A stretch of DNA of 64,000 bases from Nocardia stercoris (GCF_003696265.1 NZ_RFFH01000014.1:1-64000), one strand, 5' to 3'; counted from the first letter of the stretch, positions 33,007-41,375 are shown. Notes: generated by a model not told the origin, from the sequence alone. Program-made: numbers and translations.

Positions 33007-34102
33007 CGAGCCTCCTCTCGGTGAGCGGGCTTCTGCCCCAACGAGTTCCGGCCAGGTAGTGGCCGACGGACTCGATCAGCTCGATCGGGTCCGGTGCCCG
33101 GTAGCCGGGCCAGCGGGCACGTAATCCGGTGTTGTCGAACACCTTCGGCAGATACAGCTGTTCGGCGAACGGCGTGATCGAACCCAGCGCGTCGGCGATC
33201 GGGCCGCCGCGGATCACCGTCGCGGCCTCGACCAGATCGGCGAAGCTGTCCCGGCCCACCAGGACCGGTTCCAGCACCCGCCGCTTCCGGAAGCCCGGGT
33301 CGGCGGAGAAGGCCGCGTAGATCGGGTCGACGGCGGCACCCAGGGTGGTGCAGTCGGCGGCGTCGGGGCTGACGTGGTAGATACCCGCCGGCACCTCCGG
33401 CTTTAGCAGACTGCGCACCGCGTCCACCACGAATTCCGCTGTGGCCAGGCTCAATACGGTGGCCGCATCGCCGGGCAGCAGCGACATCAGGCCGTAGAAG
33501 TAGAGCTTGAGCGTGTTGTGGAAGGCGTTGTACTGAGTGACCGTGCCGCTGTCGTCGTCGGCGATCACGGTGGGCAGCCGGGCGATCACCACCGGCGGCG
33601 CGCCCGGGGCCAGCAGTTGCTGTTCGGCCGCCCACTTGGACCATTCGTAGTGGTTGACGAAGCTCGCGCCGTCGCCCGGACGTTCCAGCACGGTCCCGGT
33701 GGTGGCACCGACCGCGTACAGCGTGGACAGGGCGACGAACCGGGTGAGATCCGGGCAGGTGGCGGCGAAGTCGCGGACCCGGATGGTGCCGTCCACGTTC
33801 ACCGCCTGCGCGGTGTCCCGGTCGACGGTGAAGCTGGTCTTCGCCGCGGCGTGCACGATGCGGCCGATGCCGGCCGGATCGATCCCCGCGAACGGGTCGG
33901 GAGTGCTCAGGTCGACGGCTCGAACCGTCACCCGGCTGTCCGCCCAGCCGCAGGCCTGCCGTTTGGCCGCCAGTTCCGCGGGACCGTCGGCCCGCACCGC
34001 GAGGATCAGCGGCTCGGATGTGGTCTCCAGCAGGGCGGACACCAGGCGCCGGCCGATGTATCCGTCGGCGCCGGTGACGAGCGTGGCGTTCACAACGCTC
34101 AC
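32990..34102 (-). CDS. Extended SDR, thioester-reductase-like
   Basis: The 370-residue protein is an NAD(P)-dependent extended SDR of the type used as reductive terminators (Lys2/male-sterility/CAR R-domain group). It has the nucleotide loop TGADGYIGRRL near residue 10, the catalytic Ser in ALSTLYAVG and Tyr-Lys in HYEWSKWAAEQ. Such domains reduce a carrier-bound thioester to an aldehyde or alcohol; it lacks its own adenylation and carrier domains, so it would act in trans. The GTG at 34102 overlaps the aa:CP-ligase stop as GTGA and gives MSVVNATLVTGADG. A longer upstream frame is unsupported. Epimerase/dehydrogenase activity on a free sugar is a less likely alternative. Confidence 0.82.
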   Translation of the reverse strand: MSVVNATLVTGADGYIGRRLVSALLETTSEPLILAVRADGPAELAAKRQACGWADSRVTVRAVDLSTPDPFAGIDPAGIGRIVHAAAKTSFTVDRDTAQAVNVDGTIRVRDFAATCPDLTRFVALSTLYAVGATTGTVLERPGDGASFVNHYEWSKWAAEQQLLAPGAPPVVIARLPTVIADDDSGTVTQYNAFHNTLKLYFYGLMSLLPGDAATVLSLATAEFVVDAVRSLLKPEVPAGIYHVSPDAADCTTLGAAVDPIYAAFSADPGFRKRRVLEPVLVGRDSFADLVEAATVIRGGPIADALGSITPFAEQLYLPKVFDNTGLRARWPGYRAPDPIELIESVGHYLAGTRWGRSPLTERRLDVPAR

Positions 34103-35004
34103 CAGCCCAGCATCCGGGAACGCACGTCGAGTGCCGCCTGGGTCAGGTCCGGCCACTCCTGCGCGTCGGTGCCGTGCGTGTCGAGCAACGCGTAGAGCCA
34201 GCGTTCGGTGCCGAAGGCCAGGCAGGCGCTGTGCGCCGGTGTCCCGCCGACCTCGATGTCCATGAGTTCACCGAAGTGCTCGAAGTGCCGGTTCACCGAG
34301 GCGATGGCGAGGTCGCCGTAGCGGCCCTCGATCTTGAGCGGCTGGATCTTCTGCAGCAGATAGCGCGGATCGGTCTCGGGCCGGAAGAACGGATCGGTGG
34401 CCGGCTCCCAGCCGATCGGCAGCCCGAGGTGCTCGGCGAACTCCGACACCACCACGCGGGCCCGGTCGGCGAACGCGGTCGCGTTGGATTCACTACCCAG
34501 ACAGACGATTTCGCGCATGGTGAAGGACCACTGCCGCCGCAGCGGCCGGTAGTGGTCCTCGCGCCGGAAGCAGGTGTTGCGGGTGGTGAGGTAGCGCGGT
34601 CCGTCGAGCCGTTCACCGCGATGCGCGCCGTAGATGTGGTAGCAGGCGGCGGGAGTCAGGATCTCCTGGATCGGTGCCAGCCGCGCACCGGTCACCCCGT
34701 CCGCGGTCACCATCGGCCCGGCCCGGAACCCGTCCAGGTTCGCGGGCGAACCATCGAGGGCGACAGCGAAACTCACCTGATGCGGGAACGACCGCAGATA
34801 GCCGAGCTCGTGCATCCGCGCGGCCGGAATGGTCGCCGGATGCTGTTCGGGCTCGGCCTGCCACAGATCACCGAGGATCGCGAAGGCCCGGTCCAGCTCG
34901 GTGGCCAACCGCAGCACCGGGCCGGTCAGCGACGCCTGCCCGGATTCGTGCCAGCGCAGCCCGGCCGCGGTCAGCGCGTCGAGTTGGGTGCCGGAGGCGG
35001 TCAT
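34099..35004 (-). CDS. Amino acid:[carrier protein] ligase (seryl-tRNA-synthetase-like)
   Basis: The 301-residue protein resembles the class II synthetase homologues that adenylate a small amino acid and attach it to a carrier protein instead of tRNA. Motif 2 is RNTCFRREDHYRPLRRQWSF (about 142-161), and motif 3 is CLAFGTERWLYAL (261-273). A Cys-Glu-Cys zinc set typical of the family is present at Cys121, Glu165 and Cys261 with matching spacing. The tRNA-binding coiled coil of real seryl-tRNA synthetases is missing. The cognate carrier is very likely the adjacent 87-residue protein, whose stop overlaps this ATG as ATGA. Family members prefer glycine or alanine; the residue used here is not visible. 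Confidence 0.9.
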   Translation of the reverse strand: MTASGTQLDALTAAGLRWHESGQASLTGPVLRLATELDRAFAILGDLWQAEPEQHPATIPAARMHELGYLRSFPHQVSFAVALDGSPANLDGFRAGPMVTADGVTGARLAPIQEILTPAACYHIYGAHRGERLDGPRYLTTRNTCFRREDHYRPLRRQWSFTMREIVCLGSESNATAFADRARVVVSEFAEHLGLPIGWEPATDPFFRPETDPRYLLQKIQPLKIEGRYGDLAIASVNRHFEHFGELMDIEVGGTPAHSACLAFGTERWLYALLDTHGTDAQEWPDLTQAALDVRSRMLGW

Positions 35005-35264
35005 CGCGCACGCTCCGCGGTGCCGAAGCGGGTGACGAGCGTGTCGATATCGCGAAAGTCCGTGGGGCGCAGGTCGTCGATGTCGATGGACGCGCCGCGC
35101 AGCCGCTCCAGCAACAGCAGCAGCTCGGGCACGTGGATCGAGCGGATGTAGCGGCGCTCGAAAAGTGGTGTCGTGTCGGACAATTCGTCTGCGGGCAGAT
35201 CGGGTGCCTTGCTCAGCACCCAGGCCCGCAGTTCGGCGCGAATGGCTGATCCTGAATCGGTCAC
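35001..35264 (-). CDS. Small carrier protein, partner of the amino acid ligase
   Basis: The 87-residue helical protein has carrier-protein architecture, but the usual DSL attachment motif is IRSIHVPELLLLLERL, with Ser42 as the candidate phosphopantetheine site. Carrier proteins that partner amino acid:CP ligases often have such altered motifs. It is acidic in the recognition helix region and short, without extra domains. The GTG at 35264 overlaps the AurF-like gene's stop as GTGA, and its own stop overlaps the ligase start as ATGA. It is expected to present an aminoacyl thioester to the diiron enzymes. Its modification by the cluster transferase is inferred. Confidence 0.82.
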   Translation of the reverse strand: MTDSGSAIRAELRAWVLSKAPDLPADELSDTTPLFERRYIRSIHVPELLLLLERLRGASIDIDDLRPTDFRDIDTLVTRFGTAERAR

Positions 35265-36142
35265 AGCTGAACTTCCTTCGTCACGATGTCGTGGGTTCGC
35301 AGATAGGCGAGGCAGCGGGCAGTCAGCGCGGCGCGGCGCGCGGCCTGCTCGGGTGCCTGCCAGGCGTCGTCGGCGACCTGCCAGGGGTCGGCGAAACCAC
35401 TGTCGGCGTATACGTCCGGGTTGTAGTACTCGCGCCACGACGTGGTCAGGAAGGTGGCCAGTTCGTCGCGCACCCCCGCAACCGTGTCGTCGTCCCAGCC
35501 GGGCGCGGCGGCATGCCACAGCGCGGCGGTGACCTCCCGCCCGAACACCAGGTGCCGGGTCTCCTCCCGGTGGTGGTTGTCGTTGATGAACCGGGCCAGC
35601 GGGTGCAGCCGCTCGTCGCGGGCCTGGATGCGGTTGAGCTCGTCGACGATCTCCTCGAAGATCATGGTCTTGGCGAAGAACAGGAAGTCCGCGACGTCGC
35701 GGGGCAGATCGCCGCCGAAGTGCAGGTTGCGGCTGGGGTAGATCCGCGCGTAGCGGGTGCAGAAGCCACCGAAGTAGATGCTGTGCTTGTTCTCCTCGTC
35801 GAGGAAGTGGTGCAGATAGCCGGTGACCTCGAGCAGGTCCTTGCGGTAGAGCCGGGCGGCGAGGCCGTTCATCAGGCTCTTCTCACCGTGGATGTTGAGG
35901 CTGTAGAAGTTGGCTGCCTCGTGGAACAGCAGCCGGCAGCGCTGCGGTTCGCTCAGTTCCGCCCAGTAGGGCGTGCCGAACAGGCTGGAGTGCTCGGGCA
36001 CCCCGAACCAATCGCGTTCGGGGTCCACCGTTTCGGGCCACTCGACCGCGGTGTAGGGGTTCTGGTACGTCCGTTCCGAGACCAGGCTCAGGCGCTGCGA
36101 CGTCTCGGCGGCGTGCGACAGCGCCTCGCGTAATGCGGCCAT
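35261..36142 (-). CDS. AurF-like diiron N-oxygenase
   Basis: The 293-residue helical protein belongs to the p-aminobenzoate N-oxygenase (AurF) family. Diiron ligands are recognisable in LLFHEAANFYSL, DEENKHSIYFGGF, TMIFEEIVDELN and REETRHLVFGREV. AurF-type enzymes convert amines to hydroxylamines and further to nitroso or nitro groups. Together with the aminoacyl carrier system this suggests N-oxidation of a tethered amino acid. The ATG at 36142 overlaps the KAS-III stop (TGATG) and has GGAGG seven bases upstream; an upstream start at 36166 adds eight residues and is less likely. The substrate is inferred from neighbours only. Confidence 0.88.
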   Translation of the reverse strand: MAALREALSHAAETSQRLSLVSERTYQNPYTAVEWPETVDPERDWFGVPEHSSLFGTPYWAELSEPQRCRLLFHEAANFYSLNIHGEKSLMNGLAARLYRKDLLEVTGYLHHFLDEENKHSIYFGGFCTRYARIYPSRNLHFGGDLPRDVADFLFFAKTMIFEEIVDELNRIQARDERLHPLARFINDNHHREETRHLVFGREVTAALWHAAAPGWDDDTVAGVRDELATFLTTSWREYYNPDVYADSGFADPWQVADDAWQAPEQAARRAALTARCLAYLRTHDIVTKEVQL

Positions 36143-37098
36143 CAGCAGACCTCCAGGATCAAGCATTGCCAGTTCAGGCCGAATCCGGCCATCACCAACG
36201 CGATCCGCTGTCCGGACGCGAGTTTGCCGGATTCGTTCAGGGCGACCAGGTTGATCACGTTGTCGGCCGAGATGACGTGCCCGACTTCGGCGATCGACGG
36301 CGACCAGATCCGGTCGGCGTCGATGTTCAGCAGCCGGGCCAGGATTCGCCAGGCGCGCTCGTTGGTGTTCTGGGTGACCACCCAGTCCAGGTCCGCGGCG
36401 TGCATTCCGGCACGGTCCAGGGTCTCGGCGACCAGCCGCCGGGTGTAGGAGAAGTAGGTGCCGACCGTCTCGTCGTCACCGGCGGTGGCGAGGCCGCCGT
36501 TGGTGATCTGATGTGCGGCCAGGTATCTGAATCCGCTGGGTACCCGGGAGACCACGCAGGCCGCGGCGCCGTCGGAGATCAGGTTGTAGGCCTGTTCGTA
36601 GCGCGCGCCGGGCGGGAATCGGTCCGACGAGACGCACAGCACCCGGTCCCAGTCCGGTTCGGCGCGCAACAACGCGGCGGCCAGCCGGACCGAGCCGAGC
36701 ATCGAGGTGCAGGCCTGCTGGCCCAGGCCGAGCACCACCGCGTCGTCCAGCTCGTAGTCCGACTGCAGGCGGCTGCCGGGAAAGTCCATGAGGTACTTGA
36801 CGTCCCGGGTGCGTTCCCAGTCGGCGGTGGCGCCGACGTTGGCGTTGAGCGGCAGGCACGTCGCATAGACGATCGCGGCGGTGCCGGCGAGCTGCCCGGC
36901 GGCGGCGATCGGCGCGACGGCCTTGCCGGCCAGGTCGTAGGGGCTCTCGTCGTCGGAGCACCGGTGGTGCCACTCGAATCCGGCGTATCGCAGGTCCTCG
37001 GCCGACGACACCAGCCGGTCGGCCGCCACCGATTCGTCGAGATTCGTTCGACACCCACCCAAAGCGAACGACAACGAATCCAGATATACCTCACCCAC
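36142..37098 (-). CDS. Divergent KAS-III/FabH-like enzyme
   Basis: The 318-residue protein has the FabH-type thiolase fold with the active-site cysteine in LGLGQQACTSMLGSVRL (about Cys130). The region that is normally HQAN reads VVTQNTNERAW, so the catalytic His is replaced, and the usual GNTS is GHVISADN (His about 274). This pattern is unlike housekeeping FabH and is closer to acyltransferase-type KAS-III relatives such as CerJ or PqsC, which form esters or C-N/C-C bonds on unusual acceptors. The GTG at 37098 has GAGG six bases upstream; GTG 37113 is an alternative. It is the first gene of the operon, so the cluster promoter lies in the large gap upstream. Confidence 0.85.
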   Translation of the reverse strand: MGEVYLDSLSFALGGCRTNLDESVAADRLVSSAEDLRYAGFEWHHRCSDDESPYDLAGKAVAPIAAAGQLAGTAAIVYATCLPLNANVGATADWERTRDVKYLMDFPGSRLQSDYELDDAVVLGLGQQACTSMLGSVRLAAALLRAEPDWDRVLCVSSDRFPPGARYEQAYNLISDGAAACVVSRVPSGFRYLAAHQITNGGLATAGDDETVGTYFSYTRRLVAETLDRAGMHAADLDWVVTQNTNERAWRILARLLNIDADRIWSPSIAEVGHVISADNVINLVALNESGKLASGQRIALVMAGFGLNWQCLILEVC

Positions 37099-37881
37099 GT
37101 CTGCCTCGATCACCCGGTCGTACCGTTCCCCACCCCGACTCGAGTGAGCCTAGGTTGCTGCGGGGCGCTCGTGAAGGCCCAGCGAACCGATCGCACACAT
37201 TTCTGCATGCGAAACGAAACCCCGTGTCGCCGTTTGTGATACACGACAACTCCGCGCAGTCCGTCCCGAACTATAGCGGCGCGGTGCCACCGAGTCTCGA
37301 AATCCCGACAATTGCGACACGAATCTCGCATCGGACCGCCGTGCGCGGCGGACGGATCCGGCTTTCGCCGGTGCCGCACCCCCGGCGCGACGGACCCGAG
37401 CGCATGGGCCGCCCACGAGAAACCCCCGTCGCGACGCTCCGGCCGGAATTCCCGAGGTATGACAACGGCGTAACCGCCTTGAAAATGAATGTGAACAAAT
37501 TCTGCCGAGACCGTCGAACCGCCCGAAGTCGGCCGCTGCGACAAGAATTCACCACCGCGCCACAGTCGAATACTTGTTCCGCCGAATGTGGTCGAACTCA
37601 CCGAGCCGAGCACAGTTCTGCGATCCGGCTCCGCGAGCGGAACTCTCGGGCCCAGACCCGGTCTCCACCAGCGGATTCGAATCCACCCCGCACGCACCGG
37701 AACACGATTCTCATTTCCACCGGACGCAGCCCGTCGCTGACGAATGCTCACCGCCCGATCGCATTTACTGTGCGGCTCATACTATTTTCGCACCGAAGTT
37801 GCGCGGTATTCGAATGTGTGCGACGTTGCTCTCGTCCGAAGCCGACCGGGATACCGGAACGAGTCGCGAGGAGAAATTCGA
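37099..37881. other. Long divergent intergenic region between biosynthetic cluster and conservon
   Basis: These 783 bases have lower GC content than the surrounding genes and include AT-rich stretches (about 37190-37310 and 37470-37520, 37770-37800). It must hold the promoter of the minus-strand cluster and that of the plus-strand sensor operon. No frame shows coding-like third-position bias; open frames on both strands lack ribosome-binding sites. I see no regulator gene, tRNA or clear palindromic operator. Confidence 0.5.
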
Positions 37882-40326
37882 GTGCCGATCCGAGCCACGC
37901 GCTGGCGAGCACGAACCGTGCGCGGCCGCCTCGCCCGCATCCTGGCCCTCTCGGTCGTCCTCGTCCTGGCCCTGCTCGCGGTGATCGTCAGCGGGGAGAT
38001 CGGCCGCTACCGGGATGCCTCGAACACCGTCGGCGCGGTGGCGCTCGCCCTGGAGACCGCCGATCTCGTGCACGAACTGCAGTCCGAACGTGGACTGACC
38101 AACGGCCTGCTCAGCGGCCGGCCCGCCCTGCGGCCCAACGTGAACGCCCAGCGCGGCGCGGTCGATCACGCGGCGAACCTGCTGGACACGGCCCTGGGCG
38201 GGGCCGAGGTGCCGGGTGCCGAGCAGGTCCGAGCCGCCGCGGGCCGGCTGAGTACCCTGGGCAGCCTGCGTATCCTGGTCGACGGCGGGCGAGCACCGCA
38301 GGATCAGGTCTTCGGGGACTACACCTCGATGATCGACGCGCTGAACCGGGTTCGTCCCGGGCAGGACAGCACGTCCGACCCCAGCCTCCAGCACGGGCTG
38401 CGCGCCCTGTTCGCGCTCGGTGACGCGAAGGAGGCCACCGCCCAGGAACGCGGCTTCCTCAACGGCATCTTCGGCCGCGGCGCGCTGACGCCCGGTGAGT
38501 ACACCGAGTTCCTCGCCATCCGCGCCCACCGGCTGGCCGCCCTGGACACCTTCGGACTCGAGGCGACACCCCGGCAACGCGACGCGATGAACCGGGTCCT
38601 CGGCACCGAGAACGCCACTCGCGCGGGCGAAGCCGAGCAGCTGGTGACGGACTCGGCGGCGGGCCGGCTGGATCACGAGGTGGACCCCGCCGCCTGGTGG
38701 GCGGAGATGACCGCGCTGGTCGACGACCAGCGCGCCCTGCAACAGCAGGTCGGGACCGAGATCCGTACCCGGGCCCGAGATCTGCTGCAGCGGGCCGAAC
38801 TGCAGCTCGCGGGCTATCTGGCGGTCGCACTGCTCGCGCTCGGCGGCGAACTGGCATTGGTGCTGGTCACCGCCCGATCCATCGCCCGGCCGCTGGCGCT
38901 GCTGGCGGGCGAAGCCGAGGATGTGGCCGCGCAACGGCTTCCGGCCGTCATCGCCGCGTGGGCGGCGGCCGACGACACCGAACCCGACCCACCGGCCCCG
39001 GTCCGTACACCGGCGGGTGCCACCGTCGAGATCGAGTCGGTGGCGCGGGCGCTGGACCGGGTGCAGCACACCGCGTTCGAGCTCGCGTCCCAGCAGGCCC
39101 GGCTGCGCCGCAACACCGTCGAGTCCCTCGCCAACCTGGGGCGCCGCAACCAGAATCTGGTGCGCCGCCAGCTGTCGCTGATCAGCGAATTCGAGCAGGA
39201 CGAACTCGATCCGCGGGCGCTGTCGCGCATGTTCGACCTCGACCATCTCGCGACCCGCATGCGCCGCAACGCCGAAAGCCTGCTGGTGCTGGTCGGCGAG
39301 AAGAGCCCGCGCCGCTGGTCGGAGCCGGTCCTGGTGACCGATGTCGTCCGGGCGGCCCTGTCCGAGGTGGACGACTACCGGCGGGTGGCGCTGCGCCGGG
39401 TGGACGACGTCCCGGTCACCGGCGCCGTGGTGGGCGAACTGGCGCATCTGCTGGCCGAGTTGATCGAGAACGGATTGGCTTTCTCCCCACCGGATCTCGA
39501 GGTCGAGATCTTCGGCCGCCGGGTCGGCGCGCAGTATCTGCTGGCCGTCGTCGACCATGGTGTCGGCCTGTCCCCGGATCAGCTCGCCACCGCCAATGCC
39601 CGGTTGCGCGGTACGACGGACTTCCTCGTCGTCCCGACCCGCTTCCTGGGCCACTACGTGGTCGGGCGGCTGGCCCGCCGCCTCGGGATCCAGGTCGAGC
39701 TGGCCGGGTCGCCGCTGAGCGGTGTGGTGGCCCGGGTCCTGCTGCCCGCCGAGCTGCTCGCGGATCCCGCCGCGGTGGTGCCGAAGTCGCTGGCGGCAGC
39801 TCCCCGGGCCGCGATATCCCGCGCCCCGGAGCCGGCGCCCGCACCCACGAATTCCGTTGTGGTGGAGAATGTTCCGGCGAGCGAACCCATCGCGTCGGCC
39901 GAGCTCCCGTCGTTCCCCCGCGATCCCTTTCCGACGCTGCCGGCCGGACGGACCCGGGACCTGTTGCGCCCGCGTGCTATCGGCGCCCGGTCGGGCACTG
40001 TCCCGGTACAAGGCGGCACCGCCACGGCCGTGCTCGGCCCAGCGGCCCAGGCTGTCTCGGAGCTGAGCGTCTCGGCATCCGGCGGTGCGCCGGCGCACCG
40101 AACCGAGCCCGAGCGCACCCGCAACGGCCTGGTCAAACGGGCGCGCAAACCCCGTGATCCGGTCGCCGCCGTGGCCGCCGGCCCGGCCCGCGCACCGGCC
40201 CCGTCGCGCCCGGACCGCTCCCCCGAGCAGGTCGGGGGCATGTTGTCGAGCTTCCGTTCCGGCCATCAGCGCGGGATCGACAGCGATTCCGTTTCGCCGA
40301 CCACCCCACAGGAGGACATCCGGTGA
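37882..40326 (+). CDS. Conservon-type sensor protein (NIT domain, HATPase)
   Basis: The 814-residue membrane protein has a first transmembrane helix (about 15-40), an extracytoplasmic nitrate/nitrite-sensing (NIT)-like domain (about 45-300), a second helix (about 315-335), a HAMP-like segment and an HATPase_c domain with LAHLLAELIENGLAFSPP (N box) and VVDHGVGLSPDQL (G box). The expected histidine-box region reads ESLANLGRRNQNLVRRQLSLI without an obvious phosphoacceptor His. A Pro/Ala-rich tail of about 180 residues follows. This is the CvnA component of Streptomyces conservons, which work with a roadblock protein and a GTPase. GTG 37882 has GAGGAG eight bases upstream. Its stop overlaps the next start (GTGA). 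Confidence 0.9.
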   Translation: MPIRATRWRARTVRGRLARILALSVVLVLALLAVIVSGEIGRYRDASNTVGAVALALETADLVHELQSERGLTNGLLSGRPALRPNVNAQRGAVDHAANLLDTALGGAEVPGAEQVRAAAGRLSTLGSLRILVDGGRAPQDQVFGDYTSMIDALNRVRPGQDSTSDPSLQHGLRALFALGDAKEATAQERGFLNGIFGRGALTPGEYTEFLAIRAHRLAALDTFGLEATPRQRDAMNRVLGTENATRAGEAEQLVTDSAAGRLDHEVDPAAWWAEMTALVDDQRALQQQVGTEIRTRARDLLQRAELQLAGYLAVALLALGGELALVLVTARSIARPLALLAGEAEDVAAQRLPAVIAAWAAADDTEPDPPAPVRTPAGATVEIESVARALDRVQHTAFELASQQARLRRNTVESLANLGRRNQNLVRRQLSLISEFEQDELDPRALSRMFDLDHLATRMRRNAESLLVLVGEKSPRRWSEPVLVTDVVRAALSEVDDYRRVALRRVDDVPVTGAVVGELAHLLAELIENGLAFSPPDLEVEIFGRRVGAQYLLAVVDHGVGLSPDQLATANARLRGTTDFLVVPTRFLGHYVVGRLARRLGIQVELAGSPLSGVVARVLLPAELLADPAAVVPKSLAAAPRAAISRAPEPAPAPTNSVVVENVPASEPIASAELPSFPRDPFPTLPAGRTRDLLRPRAIGARSGTVPVQGGTATAVLGPAAQAVSELSVSASGGAPAHRTEPERTRNGLVKRARKPRDPVAAVAAGPARAPAPSRPDRSPEQVGGMLSSFRSGHQRGIDSDSVSPTTPQEDIR

Positions 40327-40751
40327 CCATCCAACTGCCCGAGACCGATCCGCACACCTTCAACTGGTTGCTCGCCGACTTCGTCCGCACCACCGACGGG
40401 GTGCGCGATGCCGTAGCGGTCTCCTCCGACGGCCTGCTGATGGCGATGTCGGACGGCCTGGACCGGAACGGCGGCGACCGCCTCGCCGCCATGGTGTCCG
40501 GTCTGGCCAGCCTGTCCCGAAGCGCTTCGCGCAGTTACGATTTCGACGGCCTCAAACTGATCATGATCGAGATGCGGCGCGGCTTCCTGCTGGTGTCGGC
40601 CATCGCCGACGGCAGCTGCGTCGGCGTGATCGCCGACGGGGACAGCGATGTGGGCCTGATCGGCTACCAGATGGCGGTGCTGGCCGACCGGGCCGGCGCG
40701 CTACTGACCCCGACGCTGATCACCGAACTGCGAGAATCGCTGCGGCAGTGA
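40323..40751 (+). CDS. Roadblock/LC7-domain protein (CvnB-type)
   Basis: The 142-residue protein is a single roadblock/LC7 domain. The characteristic segments are NWLLADFVRTTDGVRDAVAVSSDGLLMAMSDGL and DRLAAMVSGLASLSRSASRSY. In conservons this protein links the sensor-like protein to the small GTPase, acting as a GTPase-activating or scaffold module at the membrane. Its GTG start overlaps the sensor stop and its own stop overlaps the GTPase start, so stoichiometric production is likely. The DUF742 gene that normally follows in conservons is missing. Confidence 0.92.
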   Translation: MTIQLPETDPHTFNWLLADFVRTTDGVRDAVAVSSDGLLMAMSDGLDRNGGDRLAAMVSGLASLSRSASRSYDFDGLKLIMIEMRRGFLLVSAIADGSCVGVIADGDSDVGLIGYQMAVLADRAGALLTPTLITELRESLRQ

Positions 40752-41326
40752 CAGATCTGCGAACCTCCTCGGTCAAGATCGTGGTCAGCGGCGGATTCGG
40801 CGTCGGCAAGACCACGTTCATCGGCTCGATCTCCGAGATCGAGCCACTGTCCACCGAAGCCGCCATGACCGAGGTGTCGGTCGGCATCGACGACCCCGGC
40901 GTGCGGTCGGACAAGACCACCACGACGGTGGCGCTCGACTTCGGCCGGATCACCCTGGATCCCACGCTGCTGCTGTACCTGTTCGGCACGCCCGGCCAAG
41001 CGCGGTTCGACTTCCTCTGGGACGACCTGCTCGACGGCGCGCTCGGCGGAGTGATCCTGCTCGACACGGGCCGGGTGGAAGACTGCTATCCGGTGCTGGA
41101 CTACTTCGAGCAGCGCGATACCCCGTTCGTGGTGGCGGTCAACCGCTTCGACGCCGCCGACCACTTCGACCTGGACGAGGTCCGCGAGGCACTCGACCTG
41201 GACCCCGGGATCTTTCTGCTGGAATGTGATGCCCGACAGCGTGATTCGGTCAAGGAGGTGCTGGTGGTCCTGCTCGAACAGGTGGTGCGCCGCCGGTACG
41301 CGGACTCCCGGCGGCGAGCCGGCTGA
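40748..41326 (+). CDS. Small GTP-binding protein (CvnD-type)
   Basis: The 192-residue G protein has the P-loop GGFGVGKTTFIGSISE (about 15-30), a switch-region LLYLFGTPGQARFDFLWD, and the base-recognition sequence VAVNRFDAADHF, in which the usual NKxD is NRFD. It belongs to the Ras-like group found in actinobacterial conservons, which regulate development or secondary metabolism in Streptomyces. The GTG at 40748 overlaps the roadblock gene's stop. The frame is continuous with an upstream unsupported extension that was not used. Target effectors are unknown; the divergent biosynthetic cluster is a possible target, by position only. Confidence 0.92.
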   Translation: MTDLRTSSVKIVVSGGFGVGKTTFIGSISEIEPLSTEAAMTEVSVGIDDPGVRSDKTTTTVALDFGRITLDPTLLLYLFGTPGQARFDFLWDDLLDGALGGVILLDTGRVEDCYPVLDYFEQRDTPFVVAVNRFDAADHFDLDEVREALDLDPGIFLLECDARQRDSVKEVLVVLLEQVVRRRYADSRRRAG

Positions 41327-41375
41327 GTCTCCCGGTGCCGTTGCCCCGCCGGCCTGCCACCGGCACAGTGGCGGG

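Noticed and set aside
37110..37751. Minus-strand frame of 213 codons in the gap before the biosynthetic cluster
   Set aside because: No ribosome-binding site, no third-position bias and random-looking composition; the region is better explained as promoter DNA.
37777..40266. An 829-codon open frame on the minus strand opposite the conservon sensor gene
   Set aside because: It is antisense to a clear sensor gene; its composition (Gly, Arg, Gln, Asp, Val repeats) is what the complement of a GC-rich gene gives, and it has no domain or ribosome-binding site.
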